Positions 55,227 through 64,000 of a stretch of 64,000 nt of DNA are shown here, piece by piece. A program made the translations under genes and the position numbers. This DNA comes from Chryseobacterium sp. CH21 (GTDB lineage Bacteria > Bacteroidota > Bacteroidia > Flavobacteriales > Weeksellaceae), in the NCBI RefSeq assembly GCF_004119445.1, contig NZ_QICI01000019.1:146889-210888 (forward strand), written 5' to 3'. The stretch's first letter is position 1. Each line of letters opens with the position of its first letter. The notes beneath the pieces were generated by a model. That model did no database searches. It was not told the origin of the DNA and was given only the letters and a program-made list of their open reading frames with translations.

Positions 55227-55523
55227 TTATTTTCTTTTTAAGATCGCATATACTTCTATTACAAATCCAATAACAACAAACAGAGGTGCTATTCTGATTC
55301 TTCTGATAGAAAATATACCATCATTCCATGAGTTTGGATCAAATTTCCCATCTACCGTATTGGCATCAGGCCCCATCATCAGTAGAAACCCTACTACAAT
55401 AAATGCCAATCCTATCAGCATCCATTTGAAATTCTGCTGCCCGAAATAGAAAGCATTTTCCTGAGGTACTTCTGCTTCATGTCCAAAGTCTGAAGCGGAA
55501 ATTTTATTTGTTTTTTTGCTCAT
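55227..55523 (-). CDS. DUF3098 family membrane protein
   Basis: A 98-residue protein with two membrane helices (KWMLIGLAFIVVGFLLMMGP and IAPLFVVIGFVIEVYAILKR) separated by a short loop rich in Asn and Asp. DUF3098 is found in Bacteroidetes between ftsX and uppP, as here; the gene starts 2 bp after the ftsX stop. Function not known; the position suggests a cell-envelope or division role. Confidence 0.87.
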   Translation of the reverse strand: MSKKTNKISASDFGHEAEVPQENAFYFGQQNFKWMLIGLAFIVVGFLLMMGPDANTVDGKFDPNSWNDGIFSIRRIRIAPLFVVIGFVIEVYAILKRK

Positions 55524-55525
55524 TG

Positions 55526-56425
55526 TTAAGAGTAATATAAATCGTCAACGTTTGATTTTAAGAATCTCCATGTAGCGAAAATGGTACTTAAGACAGAAAT
55601 AAAAATTCCTACTCCCAATACTAAGATAACCAACCAGAAGTACTGATTATTGTCTTGCACGAAAGCAGAACCAATCTGACTTGTGAAATAATACCAAACA
55701 CCTCCTAAAGCAAGAAGACCAATTACAGAACCGATAGCTCCTAAAATAATAGCTTCTACAATGAAAGGTTTAAGGATAAATCTTCTTTTCGCTCCTACAA
55801 GCTGCATTGTTTTAATAATAAATCTCTTCGAGAATATTTTCAGACGGATAGAGTTATTAATCAACACAACAGCCAATACCAGAAATAGAATTGAAAATCC
55901 TAGGATCCACTTCAAGATTCTGCTCAGGTTATTATAAACATCTACCATCAAAGTACTGTCATTTTTAACATCTATAATCCCTGGAACAGATTTGATCTCT
56001 TTAATTGCTTCATCAATTTTTGCTGGATCTACGAATTCCGGTTTTAAAGCAACTTCAATTGAAGAGGGGAAGATATTTTCTTCGAACAATGCATCACTGT
56101 CTATTCCCATAGTCTTTTTGGCTTCTTTAGCCGCCATATCTCTTGAAATATAGGTTGCTTTTTTTACAGGAGCTAATAACTGTACCTTTTTAAAAGTTTC
56201 TTCCTCCAGTTTTGCAATTTTTACAGAATCTTTAGCATCATAGTTTTCATCAAAGTAGGCATTCACCACCAACTGTTCTTTGATATAGTCAGAATACTTC
56301 TGGGCATTAATCAAAATAAGCCCCATTAATCCTAACAAAAATAACACTAAGGCAATACTTATCACTACTGTAATATTGCTGGACCGAAGCCTTTTCTTAT
56401 TAAATTCATCTACAGATTTAGCCAT
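55526..56425 (-). CDS. ftsX: Cell division ABC transporter permease FtsX
   Basis: A 299-residue protein with an N-terminal membrane helix (ITVVISIALVLFLLGLMGLI), an extracytoplasmic domain (~50-165) and three C-terminal membrane helices (ILGFSILFLVLAVVLINNSI, then RRFILKPFIVEAIILGAIGS). With FtsE it activates peptidoglycan hydrolases at division. ftsE is not adjacent here. First gene of the run leading to uppP, truB and rluF; divergent from rsmA. Confidence 0.92.
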   Translation of the reverse strand: MAKSVDEFNKKRLRSSNITVVISIALVLFLLGLMGLILINAQKYSDYIKEQLVVNAYFDENYDAKDSVKIAKLEEETFKKVQLLAPVKKATYISRDMAAKEAKKTMGIDSDALFEENIFPSSIEVALKPEFVDPAKIDEAIKEIKSVPGIIDVKNDSTLMVDVYNNLSRILKWILGFSILFLVLAVVLINNSIRLKIFSKRFIIKTMQLVGAKRRFILKPFIVEAIILGAIGSVIGLLALGGVWYYFTSQIGSAFVQDNNQYFWLVILVLGVGIFISVLSTIFATWRFLKSNVDDLYYS

Positions 56426-56516
56426 TAATATTAAAATTTTTGGCTAAAATAGAAAAAATCTTCCGAAATTTGGGACGAAAAAAAGAAAATCACTGTTAAT
56501 AAAATCATAAAAAACC

Positions 56517-57287
56517 TTGAGTGTAAAAGCAAAAAAACATCTTGGACAGCACTTCCTGACAGATGAAAACATCGCAAGAAAAATCGTAGAAGGTCTTAGT
56601 TTTGAGAACTATAACAACATCATGGAAGTAGGTCCCGGAATGGGGGTTCTTACCAAATATCTTCTTGAAAAAGATCAGAACATCTACCTTGCAGAAATAG
56701 ACACAGAGTCTATTGAATACCTGAAAAACAATTATACAAAGGTTACTGAAGATACTTTTGTAGGTGATTTCCTGAAGCAGGACTTCAGTTTTCTCAACAA
56801 TGACCAGATTGCCATTATTGGAAATTTCCCGTATAACATCTCATCACAAATCCTTTTTAAAATTGTGGATCATTATGAACTGATCCCGGAAATGGTAGGA
56901 ATGTTCCAGAAAGAAGTAGCTGAAAGAACAGCAGCGGTTCCGAGAACTAAAGATTACGGTATTCTTTCTGTACTGATACAGGCTTATTATGATGTGTCCT
57001 ATATGTTTACTGTACATGAGAACGTCTTCAATCCTCCTCCAAAAGTTAAATCCGGAGTGATCAGGCTTACAAGAAACCCGAAAGAAGGTCTTGCAGGTAA
57101 CGAAGTTCTTTTTAAGCAGATCGTAAAAACAGGATTCAATCAAAGAAGAAAAAAACTTTCTAATGCATTGAAATCTCTAAATATTCCTGAAGCATTAAAA
57201 GGTCATGAATTTTTAGACAAAAGAGCAGAAGAACTCAGTGTATTGGATTTCATTCATTTTGCTAATCTCTGGAAAGAAAATCAATAA
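56517..57287 (+). CDS. rsmA: 16S rRNA dimethyladenosine methyltransferase
   Basis: A 256-residue KsgA/RsmA enzyme with KKHLGQHFLTDENIARKIVE at the N-terminus, the SAM-binding motif VGPGMGVLTKYLLEK (~40) and the catalytic IGNFPYNISSQILFKI (NxPY-type NFPY ~103). It dimethylates two adenosines at the end of 16S rRNA. The start codon appears to be TTG at 56517; there is no ATG at the family start. Own terminator downstream. Confidence 0.95.
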   Translation: MSVKAKKHLGQHFLTDENIARKIVEGLSFENYNNIMEVGPGMGVLTKYLLEKDQNIYLAEIDTESIEYLKNNYTKVTEDTFVGDFLKQDFSFLNNDQIAIIGNFPYNISSQILFKIVDHYELIPEMVGMFQKEVAERTAAVPRTKDYGILSVLIQAYYDVSYMFTVHENVFNPPPKVKSGVIRLTRNPKEGLAGNEVLFKQIVKTGFNQRRKKLSNALKSLNIPEALKGHEFLDKRAEELSVLDFIHFANLWKENQ

Positions 57288-57301
57288 ACATCCATACAAA
57301 T

Positions 57302-57328
57302 AAAAGCTCCTAAGTTAGGAGCTTTTTT
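57302..57328 (+). terminator. rsmA terminator
   Basis: AAAAGCTCCTAA with its complement TTAGGAGCTTTT and a T6 tail. Confidence 0.9.
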
Positions 57329-57367
57329 ATTGGTTTACAATATAATCAAAGCTAATCGTTAAAAGCA

Positions 57368-57403
57368 GAAAGCCTTTCAAATTTTATTTTGAAAGGCTTT
57401 CTT
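57368..57403 (-). terminator. Terminator of the first T9SS type B gene
   Basis: GAAAGCCTTTCAAA / TTTGAAAGGCTTTC stem with an AT loop. Confidence 0.85.
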
Positions 57404-57422
57404 TTATATTACATTATCAATT

Positions 57423-59779
57423 CTAGTTTCTGTTTTTCAGCATGATCCATCCTGACCAGTTCATCTGAGCTTTTGATTTTGGATACTCAAAATTGAACTT
57501 ATACCAGTATGTTGCTGTTGGAAGTCTCTTACCTCCTACTGTTCCGTCCCAGATAGGATTTTCTTTTGAGAATCTGAACACCTCTACTCCATATCTGTCA
57601 TATACAGAACCTGTGAAGTTTTTAAAGTCTCCAAGAGCTTTAAGATCCAGAACATCATTAATTCCGTCTTCATTCGGAGTAATAATGTTGTTGATCTGCA
57701 ATGTAAAGAATTCAAGAGATCCGATACAATGCGTTCCTACTCTTCTTACTAAAACAGTATAATTTGTATTATCTAAAAGATTAGCAAATACGTTTGAAGC
57801 CTGCCATGTGATTCCGTTGTCAATAGAATATTCTAAAGTACTTGGCGTATTGTTCATCGGTGGGTTTTCAGCTGTAATGGTTACTGCTTTCTTGATACTT
57901 TCATAACTTATAGCAGTAACGAAAGGAGTAGCTGCTCCCAATACTTTTGCTTCAAAAACTTTCTTACAGATACCATTGTCTACCTCCACTGAGTAAATTC
58001 CCCATTGGTCTACCACAATTTTCTGTGTTGTAGCCCCTGTACTCCAAAGGTATTTGAACCCTTGTCCTGCTCCAGCATCAAGAGTCACTTTATCTCCAAT
58101 ACACATTTCAACATCTTGTAATGGTGAAGTGATTTCTGGTGTAACTTCAATTCTTATGGTTGCCGGATTAAGTGATTTACACCCTTTTGCACCAATTGCA
58201 TACACGGTAAATGTTGTAGTCTGATATAGAGTAACAGTCTGCGTATTACCTGTTCCCATGAAGTTGCTCCACAGATAAGTGTTACCCCCATCAGCAGTAA
58301 GGGTTACAGATTCTCCAGGGCATATTTTTATTCTTGAAGATTTTACTGTAGCTGTTGGTGTTACTTCTTTCTGCAATGTAAGTTCAACTATTTTACTACA
58401 GAACGCACCATTGGAAACAAGAACATAAAGGATCTGTCCGTCATTACCATTATAGTTCAATGGAGTCTGAATATAATTTCCATTTTGAGCAATTGCATCA
58501 GCCTGGTTTTCGTAGAATTTAAAAATAGCTCCCGGTGTCGGGCTGATGGTAGGCATAATGGTACTTAAATCAAAAGTAGTAATATCCGGTGTGGTACAAA
58601 GCAATAACGTTGCATCCTGAGCCTGAGGAGTTGTTCCTCCGTGAATCTGGATGGTAGCTTTACCCGGACATGGATTACCTGGAACACTTACTTCGATCGT
58701 ATAAGTCCCTGGTTGTACTGCTGTAATGGTATTGGTAGTGGCATTAGGTACCGGAGCACCGTTAAAATACCATTGATATACAAGGTTAGGATCATTTACT
58801 GATGCAGTAATTACCTGAGGTACATTGTCGCAAACATTGATATCAGAAGGTAACTTTGTTCCGGCAGGATCCAAAAGATCCACACCAATATTGAAAGATC
58901 CTCCTTCCAAAAATACAGCAGAGTCATAACTGTGGTCACTGTAATCGGCAATTACCATTTTGAAGTGGTATTGCTGCCCTGCTACTACAGTTGCTGTAGC
59001 AGTCAGAGGAATTGTTCTTCCGTTAAAGTTCGTTTCAACGTTACCTGTATTATATCCTCCGAAATACTGCTCATTTACAGCACCACAGCTCCCTACTACT
59101 GCAGGGTGAATATTGGTAATACTTACTGGTCCTGCTCCTCCGGGAAGTACAGCCATATTTACATAAGGCCCTCCTGAAGTAGGTCTCAATAAGATGGCAA
59201 ATGCATCTGCAAAGGTACAAGGGAATGAACCTGTATATTCTTCCGATGCGATAAGATAGTTAAATTTAATTTGACTGGTTGTAGGTACGAAGTCAAATTC
59301 CAATAGAACAGCATCATTCAGTCTGCTTTCCACTACTCCAATTACCTGTGCAAGATCAGCATCCGATCCTCCTCCGTTTACATCGTTAAGGCCACCTTCA
59401 AAAGTGTTACCAGCTCTTCTTGCAAACCCGGTAGAAAGGATAAGTCCATCTTTAAAAGGGAAATTGGTTGTTGCTTTATGAAAATATCCCCATGCTCTGT
59501 CTGCATCACTTGCAGCATGATTAGGTGTAATCTTCACATTGGTCACATTCGGAGTAAGACAAGTATTTGTTCCGGATGAGATCAGCACATCTTTTACCAT
59601 TTTCTCTATCGTATAACTGGACTCAGGGTATGACGGAGCATTCACGTCAATAAAAACACCTGCTCTTCTGGATGCTGCTGTAGGAGTTTCCTTTACAGGT
59701 TTTCTTGGAGGCCGGTCTTGTGAAAATAAAAAAGTCGAGATGACTAAAAAAATAAACAAAGCGGTAGATATCTTCTCAT
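57423..59779 (-). CDS. T9SS type B adhesin-like protein with choice-of-anchor L domain; start region disrupted
   Basis: About 785 residues. The mature N-terminus (RAGVFIDVNAPSYPESSYTI) opens a choice-of-anchor L domain (~45-270; SWGYF-type phrase, LLEFDFVPTTSQIKFNYLIA, NFNGRTIPLTATATVVAGQQ). Ig/PKD-like modules and a gliding-motility-type C-terminal sorting domain follow (NIITPNEDGINDVLDLKAL to SGWIMLKNRN). The open frame extends to 59858 without any ATG. An ATG at 59779 sits 13 nt after a TAAATTTG promoter box, but its frame is off by one: inserting one A gives the canonical signal MKKISTALFIFLVISTFLFS. TTG at 59798 is the alternative. Paralogue of the next gene. Confidence 0.85.
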
Positions 59780-59795
59780 AATATTTTTGTTTCAA

Positions 59796-59803
59796 CAAAT
59801 TTA
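59796..59803 (-). promoter_or_regulatory. -7 promoter element of the first T9SS type B gene
   Basis: TAAATTTG on the minus strand, 16 bp before the ATG at 59779. It overlaps the in-frame TTG at 59798, weakening that codon as a start. Confidence 0.5.
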
Positions 59804-60005
59804 ATTTTTTTTTAAATATCTCATATACATATTTACATTTTTTACAACAAAAAATCAAAACATCTCCCTTTTACGGTAAAATTTCGTTAATCAATCCCTA
59901 TCCGTCCAAACTCTATATCATGTGGTAGCATTGTATTATCAATTGTTTTAGCATATTTATCATCAATTTTGAATAATTCACAAAACGCGATAATTTATAT
60001 TCTTA

Positions 60006-60046
60006 AAAACAACAAAATCTTCCATGACTGAAAGATTTTGTTGTTT
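60006..60046 (-). terminator. Terminator of the second T9SS type B gene
   Basis: Stem AAACAACAAAATCTT / AAGATTTTGTTGTTT around an 11-nt loop. Confidence 0.85.
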
Positions 60047-60065
60047 ATTTTTATTTCAAGAATTT

Positions 60066-63000
60066 CTAATTTCTATTCTTTAAAAGAATCCAGCCTGAGC
60101 GCTGTTCCAATTTTTTACTGGCCGGGTTTTCCCACTGTACTCTATACCAATAAGTCGCTGTAGGAAGATTGATCCCTTTTAAAGATCCGGTCCATATAAC
60201 ATTCCCTTTGCTTGCCTTGAATACTTCAGCTCCGTATCTGTCGAAAATGGAAGCTGCAAAGTCTTTATAACCGCTGATTCCTGTGAAATCTATGGTATCA
60301 TTTACACCATCCATATTAGGGGTAATGGCATTGCTGATAATGAATGTAAAATATTCCAGTGAGGTACCACATTTAGCACCTACAACTCTTACCATCAAAG
60401 TATACATTGTATTATTTAAAATACCTGTAAATACATTAGATGAATGCCAAGTTAATCCTCCATCTATAGAATATTCCAATACCCCTCCCGTTGGATTACT
60501 TGCTGTAAGGGTAAGAATATGATTATCATAAACTACATTGGTAAACTGTGGCAGATCAGGATTGATAAGCTGAGCCGAAAACGTTTTGGAACAAGTACCA
60601 TTACTAATCGTTACAGAATACGTTCCCGGAATATTAGTAGTTATCGTTTGAGTGGTTGCCCCCGTACTCCATAGATATGTATAATTTGGTCCTGAACCTG
60701 CATCAAGTGTTCCTTTATCTCCTGCACACACAAATACATCTTTTAAAGTAGAAACAATTGCCGGAACAACTTCAATCTTAACTTTCGCAGGGTCCACAGA
60801 ACTACATCCGTTTCCTCCCAATGCATATACTGAATATTCTGTTGTTACCGTAGGTGTGACAACCTGAGTATTTCCATTTCCGGTAAGACCTATCCAATTA
60901 TAAGTAATTCCACCCGAAGCAGTCAATGTTACAGATTCTCCTTCACAGATTTTTAATTTTGATGCAGTAAGTCCTGCAATAGGCGGACCTACCTGAACTG
61001 TTACACTAGCTGCAGTGGCAGAAATACAACCATTAGCACCAACAGCAAATACGGTATAGGTAGTAGTCACAGTAGGTGAAACAACCTGAGTATTTCCGTT
61101 TCCGGTAAGGCCGTTACCCCAGTTATAAGTTACCCCTCCGGAAGCTGTTAATGTTACAGATTCTCCAATACAAATACGAGGCTGTGATGAAACAACAGCA
61201 GCCACTGGCTTTACTTTATCTTCCGTTACTGTTACCGTTGAAGTGAAAGTACAGCTTAGATTTCCTGGCTGTGAAACATTCGTAACGGTTAATGTATAAG
61301 TACCTCCGGCGCTTACTACAGGGGTAAGCGTATTCCCTCCCGATACAATTGTTCCTCCGGTTGTTGTCCAGGCAATAGTAGAACCAGCAGGTACAACAGA
61401 TGCAGAAGCATTAATTGTTATCTGAGGAGTTGTACAGGTAATTGTTTGCGGCGCAGCAATCGTAAGAGTAGTTTCAGCTGTTTTTATTAATTGAAGAGAC
61501 ACTACATAACTACACCCTCCATTGCTTACCAACACATAAATTGTCTGGTTTGCCGGTGGTGTATACGCTGTAGGATTTGCAATAAAGTTTCCGTTGGCAG
61601 CATTGGCATCAGCCTGATTGATATAATACGTAAAAGTAACCCCTGCAGCAGTTGTGATCTGAGGCTGCGCTTCTGTAAGATTAAAAGCTAATCCTGGCTG
61701 ATAACATTTATGCAATATTGCGTTTTGTGCTGTAAAAGGTTCTGATACTTCAATGGTTATAGTTGCCGGGTTTTGAGATGCACAGCCATTTGCTCCTACT
61801 GCTGTTACCGTATAAGTAGTGGTAACAGTAGGTGAAACCACCTGCGTATTTCCGTTTCCGGTAAGACCATTTCCCCAATTGTAGGTAACACCTCCAGAGG
61901 CCGTAAGTGTTGTAGAGTCTCCTTTGCAAATTTTTATTTTACTTGCTACAAGCCCCGTAACCGGTGGTGCACTGTTTCCTGTTACGGTTACAGTACCTAC
62001 CGCTGTACAGCTAAGATTTCCAGGCTGGTAAACTTTTGTTATTGTTAATGTATAGGTTCCTGCGGCATTAATTACAGGGTTTAAGGTAGTACCTCCTGAA
62101 ACGATATTTCCTCCTGTAGTGGTCCAGCTGAATGTAGCACCTGCCGGATACACGGAAGCAGAGGCATCCAATGTAGTTTGGGAATTGGCACAGGTTAATA
62201 CTATCGGAGGAGCAATAGTAGGTATCATTTGTGGTGCTTTTACCAGCTGTAATTCTGCTACTTTAGCACAGAAGCCGTTGGCTACTCTTACATATACTGT
62301 TCCCCCTGCACTTTGATAAGCTGTGGGATTAGGAATTGTACTTGTGTTTCCGGCATTAGCATCTGCCAAGGTGGTATAATATGAAAACACAGCTCCTGGA
62401 GTAGTACTTATTGAGGCCTGTGCTGATGTTAAATTAAAGGTAGCATTTCCGGCAGCATAACAAGCCGTTAATGTAGCATTCTGTACTGTGGGAGATGTTC
62501 CGCCAACCACGGTAATGGTAGCTTCTCCCGGACAGGAATTTCCCTGAATAAAAACTTTAACGGTGTATACTCCCGGTTGTGTAGCAGTATAACTTGCATT
62601 AGTAGCTCCCGGAATAGGGTTGGCTCCCAAATACCACTGATAGGTTATATTCGCTCCCTGAACCGAAGCTGTAAAGGTCTGCGGAGTATTATCACACATA
62701 TTTACAGATGCAGGAAGCTGTACTCCCGCCGGATCAAGAATTTTCACCCCAATATCGAATGACCCTGCTTCTAAAAACACTGCAGAATCAAAGTTGGGAT
62801 CCTGATAATCAGCAAGGACAATTTTAAAGTGATACGTTTCTCCTGGAATTACAGTTGCTTTTGCGGTAAGAGGAATAGTACGTCCATTAAAATTGGTTTC
62901 AATCTGAGCGGTATTGGTTCCTCCGTAATAGGCTTCATTTTTAGGTCCGCAATTTTGATACTGCGGGTGAATATTGGTAACACTTACAGGTCCAGCTCCC

Positions 63001-63644
63001 GCCGGAAGTACTGCAAGGTTGGTATAAGTAGGATCAGTTGCTTTTTTCAGCAGCAAAGCAAAACCATCTGTAATGGTACATGGGAAATTTTGCTGATATT
63101 CTTTTGACGCAAATAAATATCTGAAAGTAATTTCAGTAGAAGCTGCCACAAAGTCAAACTCTATGGATGTTGCATTATTCAGGTTGGAATTCGCAATTCC
63201 CAATGCATTTGCCAGATCTATATCTCCTCCGGTCCCCAAATCATCACTTAAAGTTCCCTGAAAAGTATTTCCTGCTTTAGCAGCATATCCTGTGGAAAGT
63301 ATAATCCCTTTACTGAACGGGAAATTGGTATTCGATTTATTGAAATATCCCCAGCTTCGGTTTTGATTGGTAGCAGGCAAATTGGGAGATACCGTTACAT
63401 TACTTACACTTGAATTGGTACAGGTACCTCCTGATATAAGAACATCTTTGACCAATTGGGTTATAGGATAGCCGGATTCCGGGTAACTTGGTGCATTTAC
63501 ATCTATAAAGACACCAGCCCTCAAAGAAGCAGCTTTAGGTTTTGCAGCAATTTCTACCCTTCCTTTATTTTGGGCCAAAACAAAGTTGCCTAAGAAAGCT
63601 AAAAATAACGCTAAAAATAAATTTCCTCTCCTCCTATTTAACAT
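60066..63644 (-). CDS. Large T9SS type B adhesin-like protein with modular Ig/PKD repeats
   Basis: A 1192-residue protein with a signal peptide (MLNRRRGNLFLALFLAFLGN) and a choice-of-anchor L domain (~45-300; RSWGYFNKSNTNFPFSKGII, TSIEFDFVAASTEITFRYLF). A modular region A-B-C-A-B-C-C follows. A units contain NATLTACYAAGNATFNL, B units contain VLTCANSQTTLDASASVYPA and GGTYTLT, and C units contain TLTASGGVTYNWGNGLTGNG and VTTTYTV. A type B sorting domain closes it (NAITPNMDGVNDTIDFTGI to SGWILLKNRN). Likely surface-attached; ligand unknown. Paralogous to the gene downstream, with which it shares about 300 N-terminal residues, one C unit and the tail. Confidence 0.9.
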   Translation of the reverse strand: MLNRRRGNLFLALFLAFLGNFVLAQNKGRVEIAAKPKAASLRAGVFIDVNAPSYPESGYPITQLVKDVLISGGTCTNSSVSNVTVSPNLPATNQNRSWGYFNKSNTNFPFSKGIILSTGYAAKAGNTFQGTLSDDLGTGGDIDLANALGIANSNLNNATSIEFDFVAASTEITFRYLFASKEYQQNFPCTITDGFALLLKKATDPTYTNLAVLPAGAGPVSVTNIHPQYQNCGPKNEAYYGGTNTAQIETNFNGRTIPLTAKATVIPGETYHFKIVLADYQDPNFDSAVFLEAGSFDIGVKILDPAGVQLPASVNMCDNTPQTFTASVQGANITYQWYLGANPIPGATNASYTATQPGVYTVKVFIQGNSCPGEATITVVGGTSPTVQNATLTACYAAGNATFNLTSAQASISTTPGAVFSYYTTLADANAGNTSTIPNPTAYQSAGGTVYVRVANGFCAKVAELQLVKAPQMIPTIAPPIVLTCANSQTTLDASASVYPAGATFSWTTTGGNIVSGGTTLNPVINAAGTYTLTITKVYQPGNLSCTAVGTVTVTGNSAPPVTGLVASKIKICKGDSTTLTASGGVTYNWGNGLTGNGNTQVVSPTVTTTYTVTAVGANGCASQNPATITIEVSEPFTAQNAILHKCYQPGLAFNLTEAQPQITTAAGVTFTYYINQADANAANGNFIANPTAYTPPANQTIYVLVSNGGCSYVVSLQLIKTAETTLTIAAPQTITCTTPQITINASASVVPAGSTIAWTTTGGTIVSGGNTLTPVVSAGGTYTLTVTNVSQPGNLSCTFTSTVTVTEDKVKPVAAVVSSQPRICIGESVTLTASGGVTYNWGNGLTGNGNTQVVSPTVTTTYTVFAVGANGCISATAASVTVQVGPPIAGLTASKLKICEGESVTLTASGGITYNWIGLTGNGNTQVVTPTVTTEYSVYALGGNGCSSVDPAKVKIEVVPAIVSTLKDVFVCAGDKGTLDAGSGPNYTYLWSTGATTQTITTNIPGTYSVTISNGTCSKTFSAQLINPDLPQFTNVVYDNHILTLTASNPTGGVLEYSIDGGLTWHSSNVFTGILNNTMYTLMVRVVGAKCGTSLEYFTFIISNAITPNMDGVNDTIDFTGISGYKDFAASIFDRYGAEVFKASKGNVIWTGSLKGINLPTATYWYRVQWENPASKKLEQRSGWILLKNRN

Positions 63645-63796
63645 TTTATATTATTTTAAACAAAAATACTATTTTTTTGATTGAAATTCAAGTTAACACA
63701 ATTTACATTATTACTAACGCAAGTTTATTTATGTTAGAATATCAACTTTGTTTATTTTAAAACAATAAAAAAAGACTGACAAAATAGCTAGTCATG

Positions 63797-63826
63797 GTCG
63801 GAAGATTTTTTCTTCCGACTTTTTGT
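63797..63826 (+). terminator. Hairpin with T-run near the insertion sequence
   Basis: GTCGGAAGA / TCTTCCGAC stem with a T-only loop followed by T5. It lies upstream of the transposase start and could shield it from read-through. Confidence 0.65.
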
Positions 63827-63856
63827 TTTTAGATATTCAATATTATTATTTTAATT

Positions 63857-63925
63857 AATTGATTATCAGCCATTTAATTTGTTTTATTATTTCATTTTTT
63901 GTATCTTTATTGCTGATAATCAATT
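63857..63925. repeat. 14-bp perfect inverted repeat before the transposase
   Basis: AATTGATTATCAGC at 63857-63870 and its complement at 63912-63925, 41 bp apart; the right arm ends 4 bp before the ATG. It could fold in RNA across the start region or bind the transposase. Confidence 0.7.
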
Positions 63926-63929
63926 GTTT

Positions 63930-64000
63930 ATGTCAGTTTTTAAAGATCACAAAATATCACTTAAAGATGTTTTAGAATTTATTCCCGAAGCACTTTTAAG
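63930..64000 (+). CDS. Transposase N-terminus (IS4-like), cut by the window edge
   Basis: An ATG at 63930 opens a frame that runs to the end of the window (23 codons). It begins MSVFKDHKISLKDVLEF and continues IPEALL, which I recognise as the typical start of IS4-like transposases in Chryseobacterium and Flavobacterium. Catalytic residues lie beyond the window, so completeness and the exact IS cannot be judged. Confidence 0.6.
   Translation, partial: MSVFKDHKISLKDVLEFIPEALL

Noticed and set aside
59796..59858. Natural N-terminal extension of the first T9SS type B protein to 59858
   Set aside because: The extension has no ATG, contains a Lys/Cys-rich stretch instead of a signal peptide, and includes the TAAATTTG promoter box.
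1..64000. tRNA, rRNA, riboswitch or origin sequences
   Set aside because: I looked for T-loop/anticodon patterns, conserved rRNA blocks, common riboswitch cores and DnaA-box clusters and saw none; a covariance-model search (Infernal, tRNAscan) would be decisive.

Overview
The window looks like a low-GC flavobacterial chromosome, most likely Chryseobacterium or a close Weeksellaceae relative. Supporting this are several secreted proteins with type IX secretion (T9SS) C-terminal sorting domains of both types A and B, Bacteroidetes-type promoters (TTG, about 20 bp, then TAnnTTTG), a six-domain ribosomal protein S1, and YD/RHS proteins of the DUF6443 kind. I saw no tRNA or rRNA gene, no prophage and no CRISPR array. 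One insertion sequence appears to begin at the extreme right edge.

Layout. 1-3.9 kb: a Crp/Fnr-type regulator, then a tight operon of a DUF3302 membrane protein, an HlyD-type adaptor and a TolC-type outer-membrane lipoprotein, with no pump gene. 3.9-8.2 kb (minus strand): a sulfur/sulfide module with two YeeE/YedE proteins (one frameshifted), an MBL-rhodanese protein, a TauE-type exporter and a Crp/Fnr regulator. The exporter and MBL genes share a 24/25-identical motif at the same distance from a -7-like box. 8.2-17.4 kb: GH20 hexosaminidase, DUF4197 protein, two nearly identical 208-bp intergenic repeats, and the two CoA-transferase subunits separated by a convergent ABC exporter; then a YwqK/MORN-like secreted protein. 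17.6-28.6 kb: a T9SS phosphoesterase, rplS, an SRPBCC protein, a divergent AraC/MFS pair, an alpha/beta hydrolase, an EamA transporter and an M36 metalloprotease. 29-39.3 kb: rpsA, a DEAD-box helicase, an SMP-30-like lipoprotein, ccoG, an AraC regulator and a frameshifted reprolysin-like protease. 39.4-40.8 kb: a MerR gene and an XRE-type HTH gene flanking a degenerate tandem array with a period of about 22 bp. 41-49.7 kb: a four-gene unit of a T9SS propeller protein, two giant YD/RHS proteins and a small membrane protein. 50-57.3 kb: a helix-hairpin-helix repeat protein, a propeller lipoprotein, and the housekeeping run ftsX, DUF3098, uppP, truB, rluF with rsmA divergent. 57.4-63.6 kb: two large tandem T9SS type B adhesin-like paralogues. 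63.9 kb: N-terminus of a transposase.

Most worth following up: (1) the 22-bp-period array, whose units carry an ACTT-n4-AAGT dyad and which ends just upstream of a small HTH gene; (2) the T9SS/YD/RHS cassette, whose propeller gene has taken in 7-bp-period repeat DNA in frame; (3) the paired sulfur-operon operators; (4) four genes each disrupted by the apparent loss of one A/T base, which points to assembly errors as much as to biology; (5) a family of 7-bp-period repeats and three copies of a double-hairpin repeat between genes.
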